A stretch of 64,000 bases of DNA from Flaveria trinervia (lineage: Eukaryota; Streptophyta; Magnoliopsida; Asterales; Asteraceae), in contig CM046454.1 in assembly GCA_025506515.1 (NCBI GenBank), positions 33,096,465-33,160,464 of the forward strand, given 5' to 3'. Shown here one piece after another: positions 21,499 to 33,689 of the stretch. The number at the start of each line of letters is the position of its first letter. The stretch's first letter is position 1. Under the pieces are notes generated by a model. That model saw only the letters and a list, made by a program, of their open reading frames with translations, made no database searches and had not been told where the DNA came from. The position numbers and the translations under genes are program-made.

Positions 21499-23187
21499 TC
21501 AGTTCTTATAAATAATGAGATCCGTGCAAGTGTTTGTAGATCCTTCAGCAGCAGCAGATGTTGATGTAGACTCTTGAAACCAAGAATTAGATGGTAACTC
21601 AAAAGATGTTAAGGAAACAGAGATCTCATCAGCATTTGTTGTGGATGGAACTGCTGAAGCTACAGGAACATCAAATTTAGCAGACACAGGCAGTTGGTCA
21701 CTAAACTTGAATAGGTGAGTATTGATATTATCATCATCATCATCAACCACCAGGTGGAAGACATGCTGCAGAAGATGATTTATCCACAGGATCTGCAACA
21801 GCTGGAGGTTGATAAGGAACATATTGCAGTATGTCCAAATCAAACAACTCCACAGGTTTTGTGGAATCTTGTCCAAAGAGATTCATTAAACTTCACATGC
21901 AAAGTCTCTTCAACTATCTTGTTCTGCAGTTGAAGACTCTGTATGCCTTGCAAGTAGATGAATAACCAACAAAATACCCTGCATCCACCTTAGGATCAAA
22001 TTTATGGAGTTGATCCTTTGTGTTGAGAATAAAATAGGGACACCCAAATGCTTTGAAAAATGAAATTAGAGGAGCCAAGTGATGGAGAACTTCATATGGA
22101 GTCTTCATCAACCTCTGATTTACTAAGACTCTATTCTGCACATAGCAAGTTGTGTTAACAGCTTCAGCCCAAAAGGTCAGTGGCAAACCAGAGTCAGCCA
22201 GCATGGACCTTGCAGCTTCAATTAGGGTCCTGTCTTTCTCTCCATTACTCCATTTTGTTTTGGAGTCCTTGGGATGCTAAACTGCCTTTTGATTCCCTTT
22301 GAAATATAGAAGTCATCAAGTGTATGATTTCTGAATTCAGTTCCATTATCACTCCTAATACACTTGACTGGAAGGGAATACTGCTTCTCGATATACAACA
22401 CAAAGTGAATAAGCTTCTGAGCAACCTCATCCTTTGAATGTAGAAAGAAAGTCCACACAAATCTGGAGTAATCATCCACAATTACCAGACAGTATTTCTT
22501 CTTTGCCATGCTCATTACTCTCACAGGACCAAATAGATCCATATGCAGTAATTGCAAGCAGGCAGTGGACTTAGGCTCTTCAATAGGAGGGAATGAGACT
22601 TTGTCCTGTTTTCCTTTTAAACAAGCAGTGCAGGTTTCATCACAGTGGAACTCCTTTATTGGTAAGCCTCTGACTAAACTATTGTGGGTAAGCTGATTCA
22701 TGTTTTTGAAATTAACATGACCCAGCCTTCTATGCCACAGTTTAGATTCTTGAGAAGAGGCTTTGGAAAATAGGCAAAGATTGCCTCTGAGATCTATTTT
22801 CTTGGAAAGATCTAAGGCATACACTCTTCCTGTCCTGTTGGCTCTCAGGAGTGTGTTCATCCAACGCCTTATCAATCAAATGCAGAACTTTGGATGACAG
22901 AATCCTACAGTTCTGACTGGTGAAAAGAGCAACATGGCCTTTATCACACATTTGACTAACACTCAAGAGATTGTACTTGAGATTTTCCACATGATTAACA
23001 TCATCAAACTTGATTTCCCCATTGGAGACAAAGCCATTTCGAATGATGTAACCTCTAGCATCATTTCCAAACGAAACAAACCCCTTCTTTCCTGAGAGTA
23101 ATCATGAAGAAGAGAGTTGTTCCCAGTCATGTGCATAGACCCCCCACTGTCTACATACCAGATGCTACTTTGGCATGTTGGAGAACC
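21499..23187 (-). pseudogene. pol: C3 pol: protease and integrase
   Basis: Pol opens just after the acceptor-like CAG at 23190-23188 with GSPTCQSSIWYVDSGGS (protease Asp-Ser-Gly). A frameshift around 23090 leads into 22990-22742. The frame 22875-22222 holds the integrase zinc domain (LWHRRLGHVNFKNM, CTACLKGKQ) and the catalytic Asp at MDLFGP and Asp at RSDNGTEF. A frameshift near 22220 splits the Glu-containing motif (NGVMERK). 22204-21914 is the rest of the core (FWAEAVNTTCYVQNR), and 21876-21499 the linker to RT. Confidence 0.9.
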
Positions 23188-23212
23188 CTGCAATAATAAA
23201 CAATCAGTTAGT
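23185..23212 (-). promoter_or_regulatory. Acceptor-like module at C3 gag-pol boundary
   Basis: On the minus strand ACTAAC, gag stop TGA (23206-23204), a T-rich tract and ATTGCAG|GG. The distance from the stop to the end of the AG is 19 nt, one less than in C1, so pol is in a different frame relative to gag in the two copies. Confidence 0.55.
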
Positions 23213-26060
23213 TTTGGAGACCCAAACCTTTTTGGTTTTGGGCCTGGTCTCATCAATAGATAGTAAACTAACAGGTTTATTGGAAACAACAGTCTGAAAG
23301 GAAGAAGATGGTGAAGAAGAGGAATCCTTTGGCTTGGACCTCCTTTTCTGTGGTTTCAACATAGGAGCATCTAATTGGTTAACTCTACCCAACAGATGTT
23401 GAACCATCATAACCAGTTGTGTCTGATTTTGTGATAAAGCTTTCAGCTCATCAGACACATTGCCAGTTGAGTTTGATAAGTTCCTATGTTGCACCTTCTT
23501 CTTCTGAGCACTCTCAGCTGTCACCTGTTTAACCCCTTCCTTTTTAGATTTCTTTGAGGACTTAAGGGTTATAGGATTTGATGTTGCTGATACAAATGTG
23601 GTCTCAAACTCAGTTTTCATTTTTACCATTTTCTCTTTAATTTCTTCTTTATGTTTGAGTTTGGAACCTCTTTTGTACCGGCAATCATCTGTAAGATGAT
23701 TGAACAAACCACATACTTCACATGGTTTCTTCTTCATCTTAGGTTGATCATCAACCAAAGAGGGTGAAGCAACTGAAGACTTGCTCTTCAGTGCTTTGGA
23801 AGCATTGTTTGCTTTCTTGACTTCCTCTTTAGTAGCCTTCAAACTCTTTCTACTGACAGTTTTCTTCTTTTCAGTACTGACAGTAGTTGGAGTTTGAACT
23901 TCAGGTGTTAAATCCTGCTCTCTAGTCCTTTCAGGACTTTCAGAATTAACTCCTGAGTTGATCAACTCATTGATCATGTGAGTGTCAGCAGTGGAACCAT
24001 CAACATCAGCTGATAGGTTCTAAGAGGGCTTGATACTGACTTCTACTTCTGATTGTGTTGTATCAGAAAGTAGATCACATGATGAGATGGATTGGTTATT
24101 ACTCTCACCATCAGATTCTACCTCTGCTCTTGGAGTAAAATCTGTAGGTGGAGCAGTGTGATTGTAACCAATGCCAAACTTCACATTGGAAGTAGATTGC
24201 TTACTAAGAATCATTTCAAAACCTTTGCATGATTGTACCCATCTATCACACTCTACCTAGGTAACTGCAAGGGTTTCTTTGAGATCTTTATACTTCTCTA
24301 GAAGTATCTCTTCCCTAGCCTTATCATCAGTTATTTGGCATTTCAGTTTGTAAATCTCATCATTTTTATCATTAAGCACAGACTCAAACTCAGCTTTGCT
24401 TTTGGAAATTATTTGTTCTAGCTCAATGTTCTTGTTGATTAAAGCTACATTTGCTTCTCTAATAGATGCAAATGCTGCTATGCATGGTTCAGAACATAAT
24501 TTGGCTTTTGCCTCAGAGGATACCTGTCATACCTTTGATGTAGAGGCATTAGTGGATGAAGTATCAGCAGAATCCAAAGCCATAAGAGCTAGATTTCCAA
24601 AGGGACTTTCACCACCATGTTGACCAGCACCTGAGAACAGTTGTTCATGACCAGACAAGTCATCTGGTAAACTGCTACAGTCAACAACTCCTGGGGTGAA
24701 GAAGCTGTGTTGTTGAGGTTGAGTTTGTTGATGAGATTGGGAAGGCTGTGGTTAAGTCAATGCTTGTGGTTGTTGTGCAATTGGAGCTTGAACAGGATTG
24801 GTTGAGGCATATAATAGCAGGGATAAGGATATGACATTTGACCCTAGGGAACAAAGTATGCAGGAGATCTAGGATGTGAATGATGACCAGAACCAGCAGG
24901 ATGTTGCCCTCTGTTTTGTGGATTGGTACTAGGAAAAGTCACAAAGGTTGCAGAAGAGTTAGATCCAGTTGATCTACACTCTCTTGCAAAGTGTCCCAGC
25001 CTTTGGCATTTGTGACACCTCAACTTACTTTTGTCAAAACCAACTTTGGTTTTACCAGAGAGTCCAGGAAATTTCCTGCCAGTTCTCTTATAGAACTTCT
25101 GAGATCTGATATTAATCAATGCCATTTGGCTCAGAATATCCATCTCTTCTAGATCATCATCAGCTATTCCTTTCAAATCATCCATGATGAAGCATAGATT
25201 GTCACTATTACTGCCAGAATGACTCTCAATACCAACAAATGCATGATGAGAACTATTTGAAGAGAAATCAATATGCTCATCATAATTGCTTTCAGATGCA
25301 GCATATTCTGACTCATGACCAACCAAGGCAGTATTCCCTGGTACAAAGTCATCAGTGAGCTTTCCTGATGAGGACAGTTTCCTCTTCTGCTCTATCTCTC
25401 CTTCAAATGTAAGCAGTTTCCCATGAAGTTGGGTGAGAGATAGGCCATCCAGATTTGCACTGGAGCGTAGGACAATAGTGTATGTGTCCCATCTCTCAGG
25501 CAGTGATTTGAGGAATCTGTTGTTCATCTGGCTATTGGTGTATTCCTGTTTCACCATTTTCAGCTCAGATATCAAGCAGGAAAAGCGCTCAAACTGTTGA
25601 GTCAGTGTCTCACCTTTCTATGAGAGAATGTCTCATATTGTTGGGCAAGGATTTCTCTATTGTTTGCTAAGACCTCATCTGTGCCACCGAATTGTTCCTT
25701 CAGGGCATTCCAGAGATCATGAGCAGTTTCATGATGCATAAGCCCAGAATAGATTTCATTAGGCAGTGCCATGGCCAGAATTCCATGGGCTTTAGCATCA
25801 ATCTCAAATAGTTTCCGATCTTCATCAGAGTATTGTTCCTTCTTCTTCGGAACCATTTGATTGGTTTCCGGATTGTTCACCATAGGCTTATGTGGTCCAT
25901 GTACCACAGATGTCCAACAACCTGAACTGTTAACAGACAGGTGATGAAGCATTCTTCGTTGCCATATGTTATACTCGGTCCTAACCAGCATCGGAGGCTT
26001 GGTTGAGGAACCGGTATTGTGAGGATCATTAGAAGGAGTCGTCATCTCAGATTCAATCAA
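23204..26060 (-). pseudogene. gag: C3 gag (frameshifted)
   Basis: The start is ATG 26060 (MIESEMTTPSND), five codons upstream of the start used for C1. The first frame 26060-25602 ends at a one-base loss in a GGG run near 25615. Then 25575-24844 reads through the gag domain (LPERWDTYTIV) and a zinc knuckle CHKCQRLGHFAREC. It stops at 24844 in YFVP* where C1 has CAG. The coiled-coil middle (about 24840-24215) is frameshifted. 24214-24020 and 23977-23204 give the rest, with a second finger CEVCGLFNHLTDDC and the end WVSKTN. Confidence 0.88.
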
Positions 26061-26254
26061 ATTCGATTAAGCTAAACCAAATTTAGAACAAAACAAAACA
26101 ACCAATTGAACCAGAAGATCTCAAAATAAATGAACAAAAGCGACAGAAATTCAATAATCTATAACCAGTTCTTGCGAATACGCTAATTCAATCAGACACA
26201 GATATCAATTAGCAGTTTGAATGATCAATTTTTAGATCGATCAATGATTAACCA

Positions 26255-26266
26255 GCTCTGATACCA
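26255..26266 (-). other. C3 primer-binding site
   Basis: TGGTATCAGAGC on the minus strand, two bases inside the 5' LTR, matches initiator Met-tRNA. Confidence 0.9.
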
Positions 26267-26268
26267 CT

Positions 26269-27278
26269 TGTTAGGATCAGTGATCTATGTTTGATTGATT
26301 AGAGAGTATAGCAGTGGAAATCGAACAATGAATTAGCCGGTTCATAAGAACGAAACGATATTCAATGAAGAACAAAGACGGTTATAGAGAGAGAATTCTG
26401 CAAATATATTTCATTCAATATTCGCTTTCGTGGTAACAAAATGTCACACTTACAATCAGGTCGACACCTCTTATATATAAGAGATGTGACATCTGCTGAT
26501 GTCACTTGATAGTGACATCTAACAGATTATTACAACTGAAACACAACTACTGAAGATGTCAAAACAGCTGACATCTCCTTACAAAAATGCTAAGTGTTAT
26601 CAGTTGTTATAACTACTGAAAAACATAAAACTACTGAAACTACGACTGAAGAACAAGCTCTTCAGTCGTTTTACAAAACTACTGAAAGTAGAAATATAAA
26701 ACTACTGATATCACAACTACTGAAGAAGTACTCTTCAGCTGTTGTGACAAACTACTGAAACTTCAGTACTTGGTCTTCAGACTTGAACTTCAGATGTTTC
26801 ATCAGCTGATGACTTTAGTAGATATCATCAGCTGATGTCTTCAGTCTTTGTCTTCAGACTTTGTACATCAGTTGTTGATCTTCAGCACTTGTAAACTCTT
26901 CAGTAGTTGTACTTCAGTACTTGGTCTTCAGCTTCAGCACTTGTGTTCTTCAGCTGTTCAGCTTCAGTACTTGTGTTCTTCAGCTGTTCAGCTTCAGTAC
27001 TTGTGTTCTTCAGCTGTTCAGCTTCAGTACTTGTGTTCTTCAGCTGTTTAGCTTGAGTACTTGTGTTCTTCAGCTGTTCAGCTTCAGTACTTGTGTTCTT
27101 CAGCTGTTGTACTTCAGCACTTTAGTTCTTCAGCTGTTGAAGTCTTCAGCACTTGATCTTCAGCTGTTGAAGTCTCAGTACTTGTCAAACTGCTGATGAA
27201 GCTTTCAGCAGTTGTTGTGATATCATGTGGGACTTAGAGGTTTTTTGATCTTGGCTCATTGGTTCTTTTGGTCCAACA
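26269..27278 (-). repeat. C3 5' LTR
   Basis: It is the partner of 14536-15546. It contains the TATA-like TTATATATAA at 26471-26480, the CGACTGAAGA / TCTTCAGTCG inverted pair near 26643-26670, and the 30-bp minisatellite at 26925-27130. Outside it at 27279 the C2 sequence resumes with ATGTATTAC. Confidence 0.95.
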
Positions 27279-28917
27279 ATGTATTACTAAATTGCAAGGT
27301 TATAGAGAGCATAACCATAAACTGGATGATAAAATTAAAGAAGAGAAATTGAAGTTAGAGATGATGAAATGAGAGATAAAAGGGTTTTGAAATCAAAATT
27401 AAATCTCTTATCTCCGACATTGAAAAACTGCATGGTGAAAAGTACACCCTTGCAGCTGATATTGAGCTACTTACTGAAAAATTAGCTCAATCTAAGGCTG
27501 AACATACACCGACTAAAGTGAAACTTGAAAAGTTTCAAATGTCTTCATTCAAGTTGCAAGAGATGCTTGATTCTCAAAAGGATCCAAAGGACATGTTAGG
27601 GATTGGGTATAATTCATGTCCTCCACCATACAATGACAACTACACTATCATGCATGAATCTATCTCACACAATGAGGAAATTGAAATTAAAACTGTGGAA
27701 CCAAAATCTATAGTAAAACAAGTGACCAATCCTCAAAACAAACTTGATGTTTATATTGAAACAAATGAGGATCACATCAAGTTAGGTCACCCAATCAAAA
27801 TCCAAGAGTGCTCAGACAAGGCAGTGAGTGTCATGAAACCCTCAAGCCCTGTAAAAGCAATTGTTCCTTTCATAAAATTCATACCTTTTGGTTTAAAAGG
27901 TAAAACGAAGTATGTGAAGTTAGTGAAACCAACTGCTGAGAGAAATTCTGATAATGAGATCATATCTCCAAACAATTCAAGCAAATAATAAAAGGTTTCA
28001 CTGAAAAAAACAAAAAGAATCACTGAGTTCAACACATAAAACTCTATCAGACCCTTAGTCTTCAAAACTAAGACAGGGAGTTGAGTTTGATATTTGCAAC
28101 ACGGAACACGTTGACCAGTTTGAGAAAGAGGTGAGAAATGGGTTGAAGAAACAAAAACAACCAGAAAATCAAACAAATGTAGTATGGTGAAGCAAACTAC
28201 AAAAAGGGCTGATTTTGATTCATCCCCTAAGCAACAGAAAGTGGCTCAGCAGCAAATGAGAAAATCAGCTGAGACACACAAATCAAAATCTAATTCAAGT
28301 AACAAACAAATGTATTATGACATTTGTGATATGTTCAATCCAAGACAGAAGAGTGCTTTTATAATCAATACTGCTATATCTGTGATATGAACAACCACTC
28401 AACCAAAAAGTGTTATTTCAACAAATACTATTCAGTCTGTGATATGAACAATCACAATACATCTGATTGTTACTTCAATCAGAAGGGATTGAGAATTCCC
28501 CAAAACAAACCCATCTTAACAACATCATCAGGCAAAACTCAAGTGAGGAGTCATTTGCATAACAATCAATCTAGAACATCTAGATCACTAAATGACATGA
28601 GTAAAACAAAAGAAACATGGAAAAGACAAAGAAACAACCATTCCATCAATCAAAAGTCTGACTTTTCAAAACCCAAAATGATCTTTGAAAATCAAAAACA
28701 ATTTATATTTCTTCAAAAGAACAGAGATCAAAGGTTTCACTACTCATCTGACTGTTCTGCTGATGTTGATGAGAAGACTCCAGCAAGATATCATAAGCAA
28801 TCTTCCAGGTCTCCTCTGAATAGATCACAATTTAGAGGAAAGTACCAAGAAGTCACCATAATAGATAGGAACGGGAAACCCAAGACCACCATGGCTTGGG
28901 TTCCACATTCTAACTAG
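27279..28917 (+). pseudogene. gag: C2 gag, second part with three tandem Cys-His fingers
   Basis: The end of the split duplication runs to about 27390, followed by a coiled-coil-like stretch and 27518-27988 (MLGIGYNSCPPPY, the conserved gag segment also seen in C1/C3/C4). A frameshifted part follows. 28184-28390 and 28387-28917 give the basic tail. Around 28316-28470 there are three consecutive CX2CX4HX4C-like units, in which CDMNNH recurs. The first is split by a frameshift, and the third has Tyr for its first Cys. The frame ends WVPHSN with TAG at 28915. Confidence 0.8.
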
Positions 28918-28936
28918 TTCTTTTATGCTTGCAGGG
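28909..28936 (+). promoter_or_regulatory. Acceptor-like module at C2 gag-pol boundary
   Basis: TCTAAC, stop TAG (28915-28917), TTCTTTTATGCTTGCAG ending at 28934, then GGTCAT opens pol. The stop-to-AG distance is 20 nt. This is the most canonical of the five: a CTAAC branch box, a long T/C tract and TGCAG. Confidence 0.6.
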
Positions 28937-30560
28937 TCATCCATATAGGTCCAACAGCTTATGGTACATGGACAGTGGATGCTCCCGACATATGACTGGA
29001 GATCGTTCCCTCCTTCATGACTTCAAGCACATACAAGGAACTATGGTGGCGTTTGGTGGAGATTCACAAGGTGGTAGAATTACAGGTGAAGGATCTGTGA
29101 CAAATGGGATGCTGAGCTTTGACAGAGTGAACTACTGTTAATAACTTAACTTCAATCCGCTAAGCGTGCCTCAAATCTGTGACAAGAAATATTCAACTCA
29201 CTTTACAGACACTCATTACTACATTCTGAAACCTGGATTTCAGATCTCTGAAGAATGGGTTGTCCTAAAGAGCTCGAGGAAGAATAATACTTGTGTTTTA
29301 AACCTGTGTTCGGCATCACCTAAAAAAGAAACATGTCTTTTGTCAAAAACATCATTGATGAGTCATAGCTTTGGCAGAGACGTTTGGGGCACACCAACTT
29401 TAAAAACATGAACAGATTGGTCAAAGGAAACCATGTCATTGGTCTTTCCCAAAAAGAACATCACTTTGTTGATCACTGTTCAGCGTGCCTCAAAGGAAAA
29501 AACACAAATCTTCACATAAATCCAACCTGGTGAACACAAACATTACTCCATTGAATCTACTTCATATGGATCTGTTTGGACCATCTCATGTCATGAGTAT
29601 TGGAAAGAAACAATATAGTTTGGTGATCATTGATGACTTTTCATGATTCACATGGGTGTTCTTATTACTTCATAAAAATGAGGCATCCCAAATAATTCAA
29701 AACTTTATCACACAAATTGAAAATCAACTTGATCCTAAGGTCAAAACAATCAAAAGTGATAATGGAACTGAATTCAAAAATTAAGACATGAGTTCTTTTG
29801 GTACAACCCAAGGCATTGCTCATCAATTCAGTGCAGCTAGAACTCAACAAAATGGGGTAGCTGAAAGGAGAAAGAGAACACTGATTGAGGCAACAAGAAC
29901 GATGCTAGCCGATGCTAAGCTACCAATAACCTTTTGGGCAGAGGCAGTTAACACATCCTGCTTTGTACAAAACCAAACTCGAATTATAAAAAAAAGCAAC
30001 ATGACTCCATATGAACTGCTTTTTCATAGAAAACCATTCATTGGATTTCTTAAATCATTTGGTAGTCCTATCTCAATATTAAACACCCAAGACTATCTGG
30101 TAAATTTTTCATCTAAGTCTGATGAAGGATTCTTTGTAGGTTATTCTTCTGTTTTAAAGGCTTACAGAGTGTTTAATCCTAGATTAAACAGTATTGATGA
30201 ATCAACAAATGTTCAATTCAAGGAACATTCATTCCCCAAATCTAAAAATGGTCCCGACTGGTTGTTTGATATTGACTCTTTTATAAAATCATTTGATCAA
30301 TTTCACTTGTCTGATGCAGGAAATCTCCACTCAGATGACACGTCTTCTGCTGTGGAAAGAATAAATGACTTTCCATTAATTCCTCATACATCTGCTAAAT
30401 ACATGAATGAAGATGTTCCTCTCCAAGTTGATCCTATCAGACAACCATCACTAAATCAGAGTGTTTCAATTGAAGGAGGTCCAAGCTTGTTATCATCACA
30501 CTCATATGACCTTTCAATTGAGATCAGAAATCACAAAACAAGCCACTCCTCCATCTGAAA
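28935..30560 (+). pseudogene. pol: C2 pol: protease and integrase
   Basis: Pol opens GHPYRSNSLWYMDSGCSRHMTGD (protease active-site DSG). A stop at about 29140 and a frameshift follow, and 29166-29411 is the pre-integrase part. The zinc domain and first catalytic Asp (MDLFGP near 29565) lie between stops. Asp in SDNGTEF lies near 29757, and the Glu motif NGVAERRK is in frame 29788-30558. That frame also has FWAEAVNTSCFVQNQ and the integrase tail. The frame breaks near 29780 and 30540 show it is dead. Confidence 0.88.
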
Positions 30561-32370
30561 CACAGAGAACATCAAATGATGAAAGTAATCACAATAATGC
30601 TGAAGCTAAGGCAGGAACTGAAATGGAGTCTTACAATCTTCATAATTCAACAATAGTGCAAGATGAAAGTGCCTCTGACCATAATGAACTGAATGTCTCC
30701 AATCTTGATGTAACTATTGCTGGTGATTCCATTCCAACCACCAGAATACACAAGAAAGATCCAGTTGAAACCATTATTGGTGATCTTAATGAGAGGGTGA
30801 CAAGAAGCAAGTGTGGCATTACAAACATCTGTTTGTTCTTGTGCTTCCTCTATCAAACAGTACCCAAAAATATCAAAAAGGCTCTTCAAGATAATAGCTG
30901 GATTGAAGCAATGCAAGAAGAATTGCTCCAATTCAAGAAGCAAGAAGTATGGCAACTATTAGATCTTCCCGAAGGACAATATCCTATCACTACCAGATGG
31001 TTGTACAGAAACAAGACTAATGATAGAGGGATTGTCATGAGAAACAAAGCAAGATTAGTGGCACAGGGATACACTCAAGAAGAAGGAATCGACTATGACG
31101 AAGTGTTTGCACCTGTTGCCAGATTAGAAGGAATCAGAATCTTTCTAGCATATTCTGCATCCATGAAATTCACTGTTTATCAAATGGATGTGAAGCGTGC
31201 CTTTTTGTATCGAAAGATTGCTGAAGAGGTCTATGTGAGTCAACCACCAGGCTTTGAAGATCCAGATTTCCCTCATAGAGTCTACAAGCTTGACAAAGCT
31301 CTATATGGTCTTTAACAAGCTCCATATAAGTGGTATGAGACTCTCTCATCTTTTCTTCTTGAACATGGATACGAAAGAGGAAAGATTGATAAGAAGAAGA
31401 AGAGGAAAATGCAGTTAATCTAGATTTATATGGATGACATCATTTTTGGCTCAACAAACAAACAGCTCTGCAAAGAATTTGAAGACCTTATGCATTCAAA
31501 ATTCCAAGTGAGTGCTATGGGGGAACTCACTTTCTTTCTAGGGGTGCAAGTCCAACAGACAACTGATGGAATCTTCATCAATCAATCAAAATACATGGAA
31601 ACTATGCTGAAGAAATTCCATTTTGCTGACTGTCAGTTTAACAGAACTCCTATGGATACTAAAGTGAAGATTGGACCTGATCCTGAAGGCAAATCAGAGG
31701 ATCAGACTCACTATCAATCTATGATCGGTTCACTTATGTATGTAACAGCCAGTAGGCTTGACATTATGTTTGGTGTTTATGTGTGTGCCAGATATCAAGC
31801 TGATCCAAAAGAATCACATATGAATGCAGTCAAGAGGATATTCAAATATCTGAAGGGCAAACTAGCTCTTGGATTATGGTATCCAAAGGAAGGAGGCTTC
31901 AATCTCTATGCCTTACAGACAGTGATTATGGAGGATGCAACTTCAACAGAAAATCCACCTCTGGCGGTTGTTAATTTCTTGGTCCAAGACTAGTCTCTTC
32001 GCAACGCAAGACGCAGACAAACATGTCTGTATCAATAGCAGAAGCTGAGTATATTGCAGCATCTGCTTGTTGCTCTCAAGTTCTCTAGATTCAAAACCAG
32101 ATGCTTGATTATGGTTATAACTTCTTGCACACACCAATTCACATTAACAACACTGCAGCTGTTTTCATAACCAATAATCCAGTTCGACACTCAAAAGCAA
32201 AACATATTGAAATTAGATATCACTTTTTGAGAGACTGTGCTGAAAAATAGTTAATCAAATTGATTCAAGTACCCACTGAAAATCACTTAGCTGATTTGTT
32301 TATTAAGGCATTTGAACCTGGTAGGTTTGAATTTCCGGTTGAGTCAATTGGCATGATTAACCTTGAGTAA
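30461..32370 (+). pseudogene. pol: C2 pol: reverse transcriptase and RNase H
   Basis: Frame 30461-31315 covers the linker and RT start (WLYRNKTNDRG, ARLVAQGYTQEEGIDYDEVFAP, MDVKRAFLY, QPPGFEDPDFPHRVYKLDKALYGL). It ends at a TAA that replaces CAA before QAPYKWYE. A further stop precedes the catalytic YMDDIIFGST box (31430). Frame 31430-31993 continues to IGSLMYVTASRLDIMFGVYVCARYQ. RNase H then lies in shifted frames from about 31890 to the natural end GMINLE with TAA at 32368-32370, with several stops. Confidence 0.9.
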
Positions 32371-32461
32371 AAATAATTCAAAACATCAAAAAACAAGTCA
32401 AAAATACTAGAAAAAATACAAAAAGGAATCAATTTTATGAAGAATAGAATATCATAAGGGA

Positions 32462-32490
32462 AATGATATAATTACAGTCATTATATCATT
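32462..32490. repeat. Perfect inverted repeat after C2 pol stop
   Basis: Arms AATGATATAAT and ATTATATCATT (11 bp each) are separated by 7 nt, about 90 bases after the pol stop. The arms are AT-rich, so chance is possible. A role as an RNA hairpin or 3'-end signal is only a guess. Confidence 0.6.
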
Positions 32491-33350
32491 CACTGTGCTT
32501 AATTTCAAAAATTGCAAGACTGTCATGACTTACCAGATATGTTGGTAGGCTCAACTTGGAAGAGAAGATACATTTAGGGATGAGTTAAACCTCTTATTCA
32601 ATTGTGAAACACTCATCACAAAGTACAGGTATATATTGGCTTATCTGAGTGCATGTGTGTAGTAACCTAAACACACCAGGTAATGATGCTTTATGAATCT
32701 CTTTCATCCACATCACGTTTCATCTTTGTTTTGCTGAGCAAAGACCTGATGAAACAAGCACATAGTGCAGAATGAATGATCCAAAAGATTCCCAATGAGG
32801 AACACATCCAAATTGGATGAATCTACAAAAGAAATACATTCCAAGTGAATGAACAAGAGAATCCTATCATGGATCACCTTCCAAAGTGAAGTGAAAAGAA
32901 TCCTAATATGGATCATCATGAAAAGGATCAAAGTAAAAGAATCCTAATAAGGATCAGTAAAAATGAGTTCTCATAATTTAAGTAACCTGGTAAAGAAAGT
33001 TGTGAAAAAGTTCTACCATGCATTGTATAAGGATGGTTGATCATTCCATGCTTGTGTGTGTGAGGTACATATTGAATAATTAAATCAACCAACAACCTGA
33101 TAAATATCATTTGCATCAAAATATCATTTGCATCAAAATATCAACCGGGTATGAGTTTAAGAGGACAAACATACCTTCAATCATCAAGTTCATAAAAATG
33201 TCCATTTTATCATAAAGGACGCACATGTGCAATGTAAGATTGATATGATCCCAACAAAAGATATACTTCTCTTCATTATCAATAATCAATTTATATAATT
33301 GTCAAAAAGTTTTTTAAATCTTTAAAGTTTTTATCCAAATGTGGATATAA
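32491..33350 (+). other. C2 post-pol spacer, no gene
   Basis: No coding region is seen. The stretch is AT-rich, with GGATCA and AGAATCCTA words repeated at 32840-32960 and a 17-bp direct repeat (ATATCATTTGCATCAAA twice) near 33105-33140. It belongs to the C2 internal region between RNase H and ORF3. Confidence 0.6.
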
Positions 33351-33366
33351 AGTTTAGGGGGAGTAA
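33351..33366 (+). other. Internal purine tract matching the C2 terminal PPT
   Basis: AGTTTAGGGGGAGTAA shares the 12-mer TTAGGGGGAGTA with the PPT next to the 3' LTR (38488-38499). It lies about 1 kb after the pol stop and 300 bp before the motif array. It could be a second plus-strand primer or a relic of an old element end. Confidence 0.6.
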
Positions 33367-33689
33367 TTTAAAATTTTTGATTAAATCTTTATAGATTGTT
33401 ACTATCTTAAATTACTTTCTTAAAAACATTAAAAACAAAAGAAAAAGAAAATGCATGTGTTGATGAAGAAGTTATACTATAGTATCTCAGCCTATGCAGA
33501 TTCTTGTAACCATGAAAAGTCTAAGATTAGTCAAACAACAGGAAACATATATCACTTTTCATATATAAGTCAATCCAAGCAAGAATTGACAACTTCAACA
33601 GCCAACTTCATAAGAAAAATCAATCAATGACATTTCTTCATAACATGAAAAATCAAAACAGTCACATTAACTTATGATTAAGTTCAAAA

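Larger units (their letters stand above)
14536..27278 (-). mobile_element. C3: SIRE-like Ty1/copia element with ORF3, nearly full length
   Basis: C3 is 12743 bp on the minus strand, with LTRs of 1011 and 1010 bp that look almost identical. ATGT lies on both sides; the left AATGT suggests a 5-bp target duplication overlapping the terminal A. The order on its own strand is LTR, primer-binding site, gag, pol, motif-array spacer, ORF3, purine tract and LTR. It is the innermost and so the youngest insertion of this nest. Frameshifts and several CAG-to-TAG stops still disable gag, pol and ORF3. It is the best template for the C1 lineage. Confidence 0.94.
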
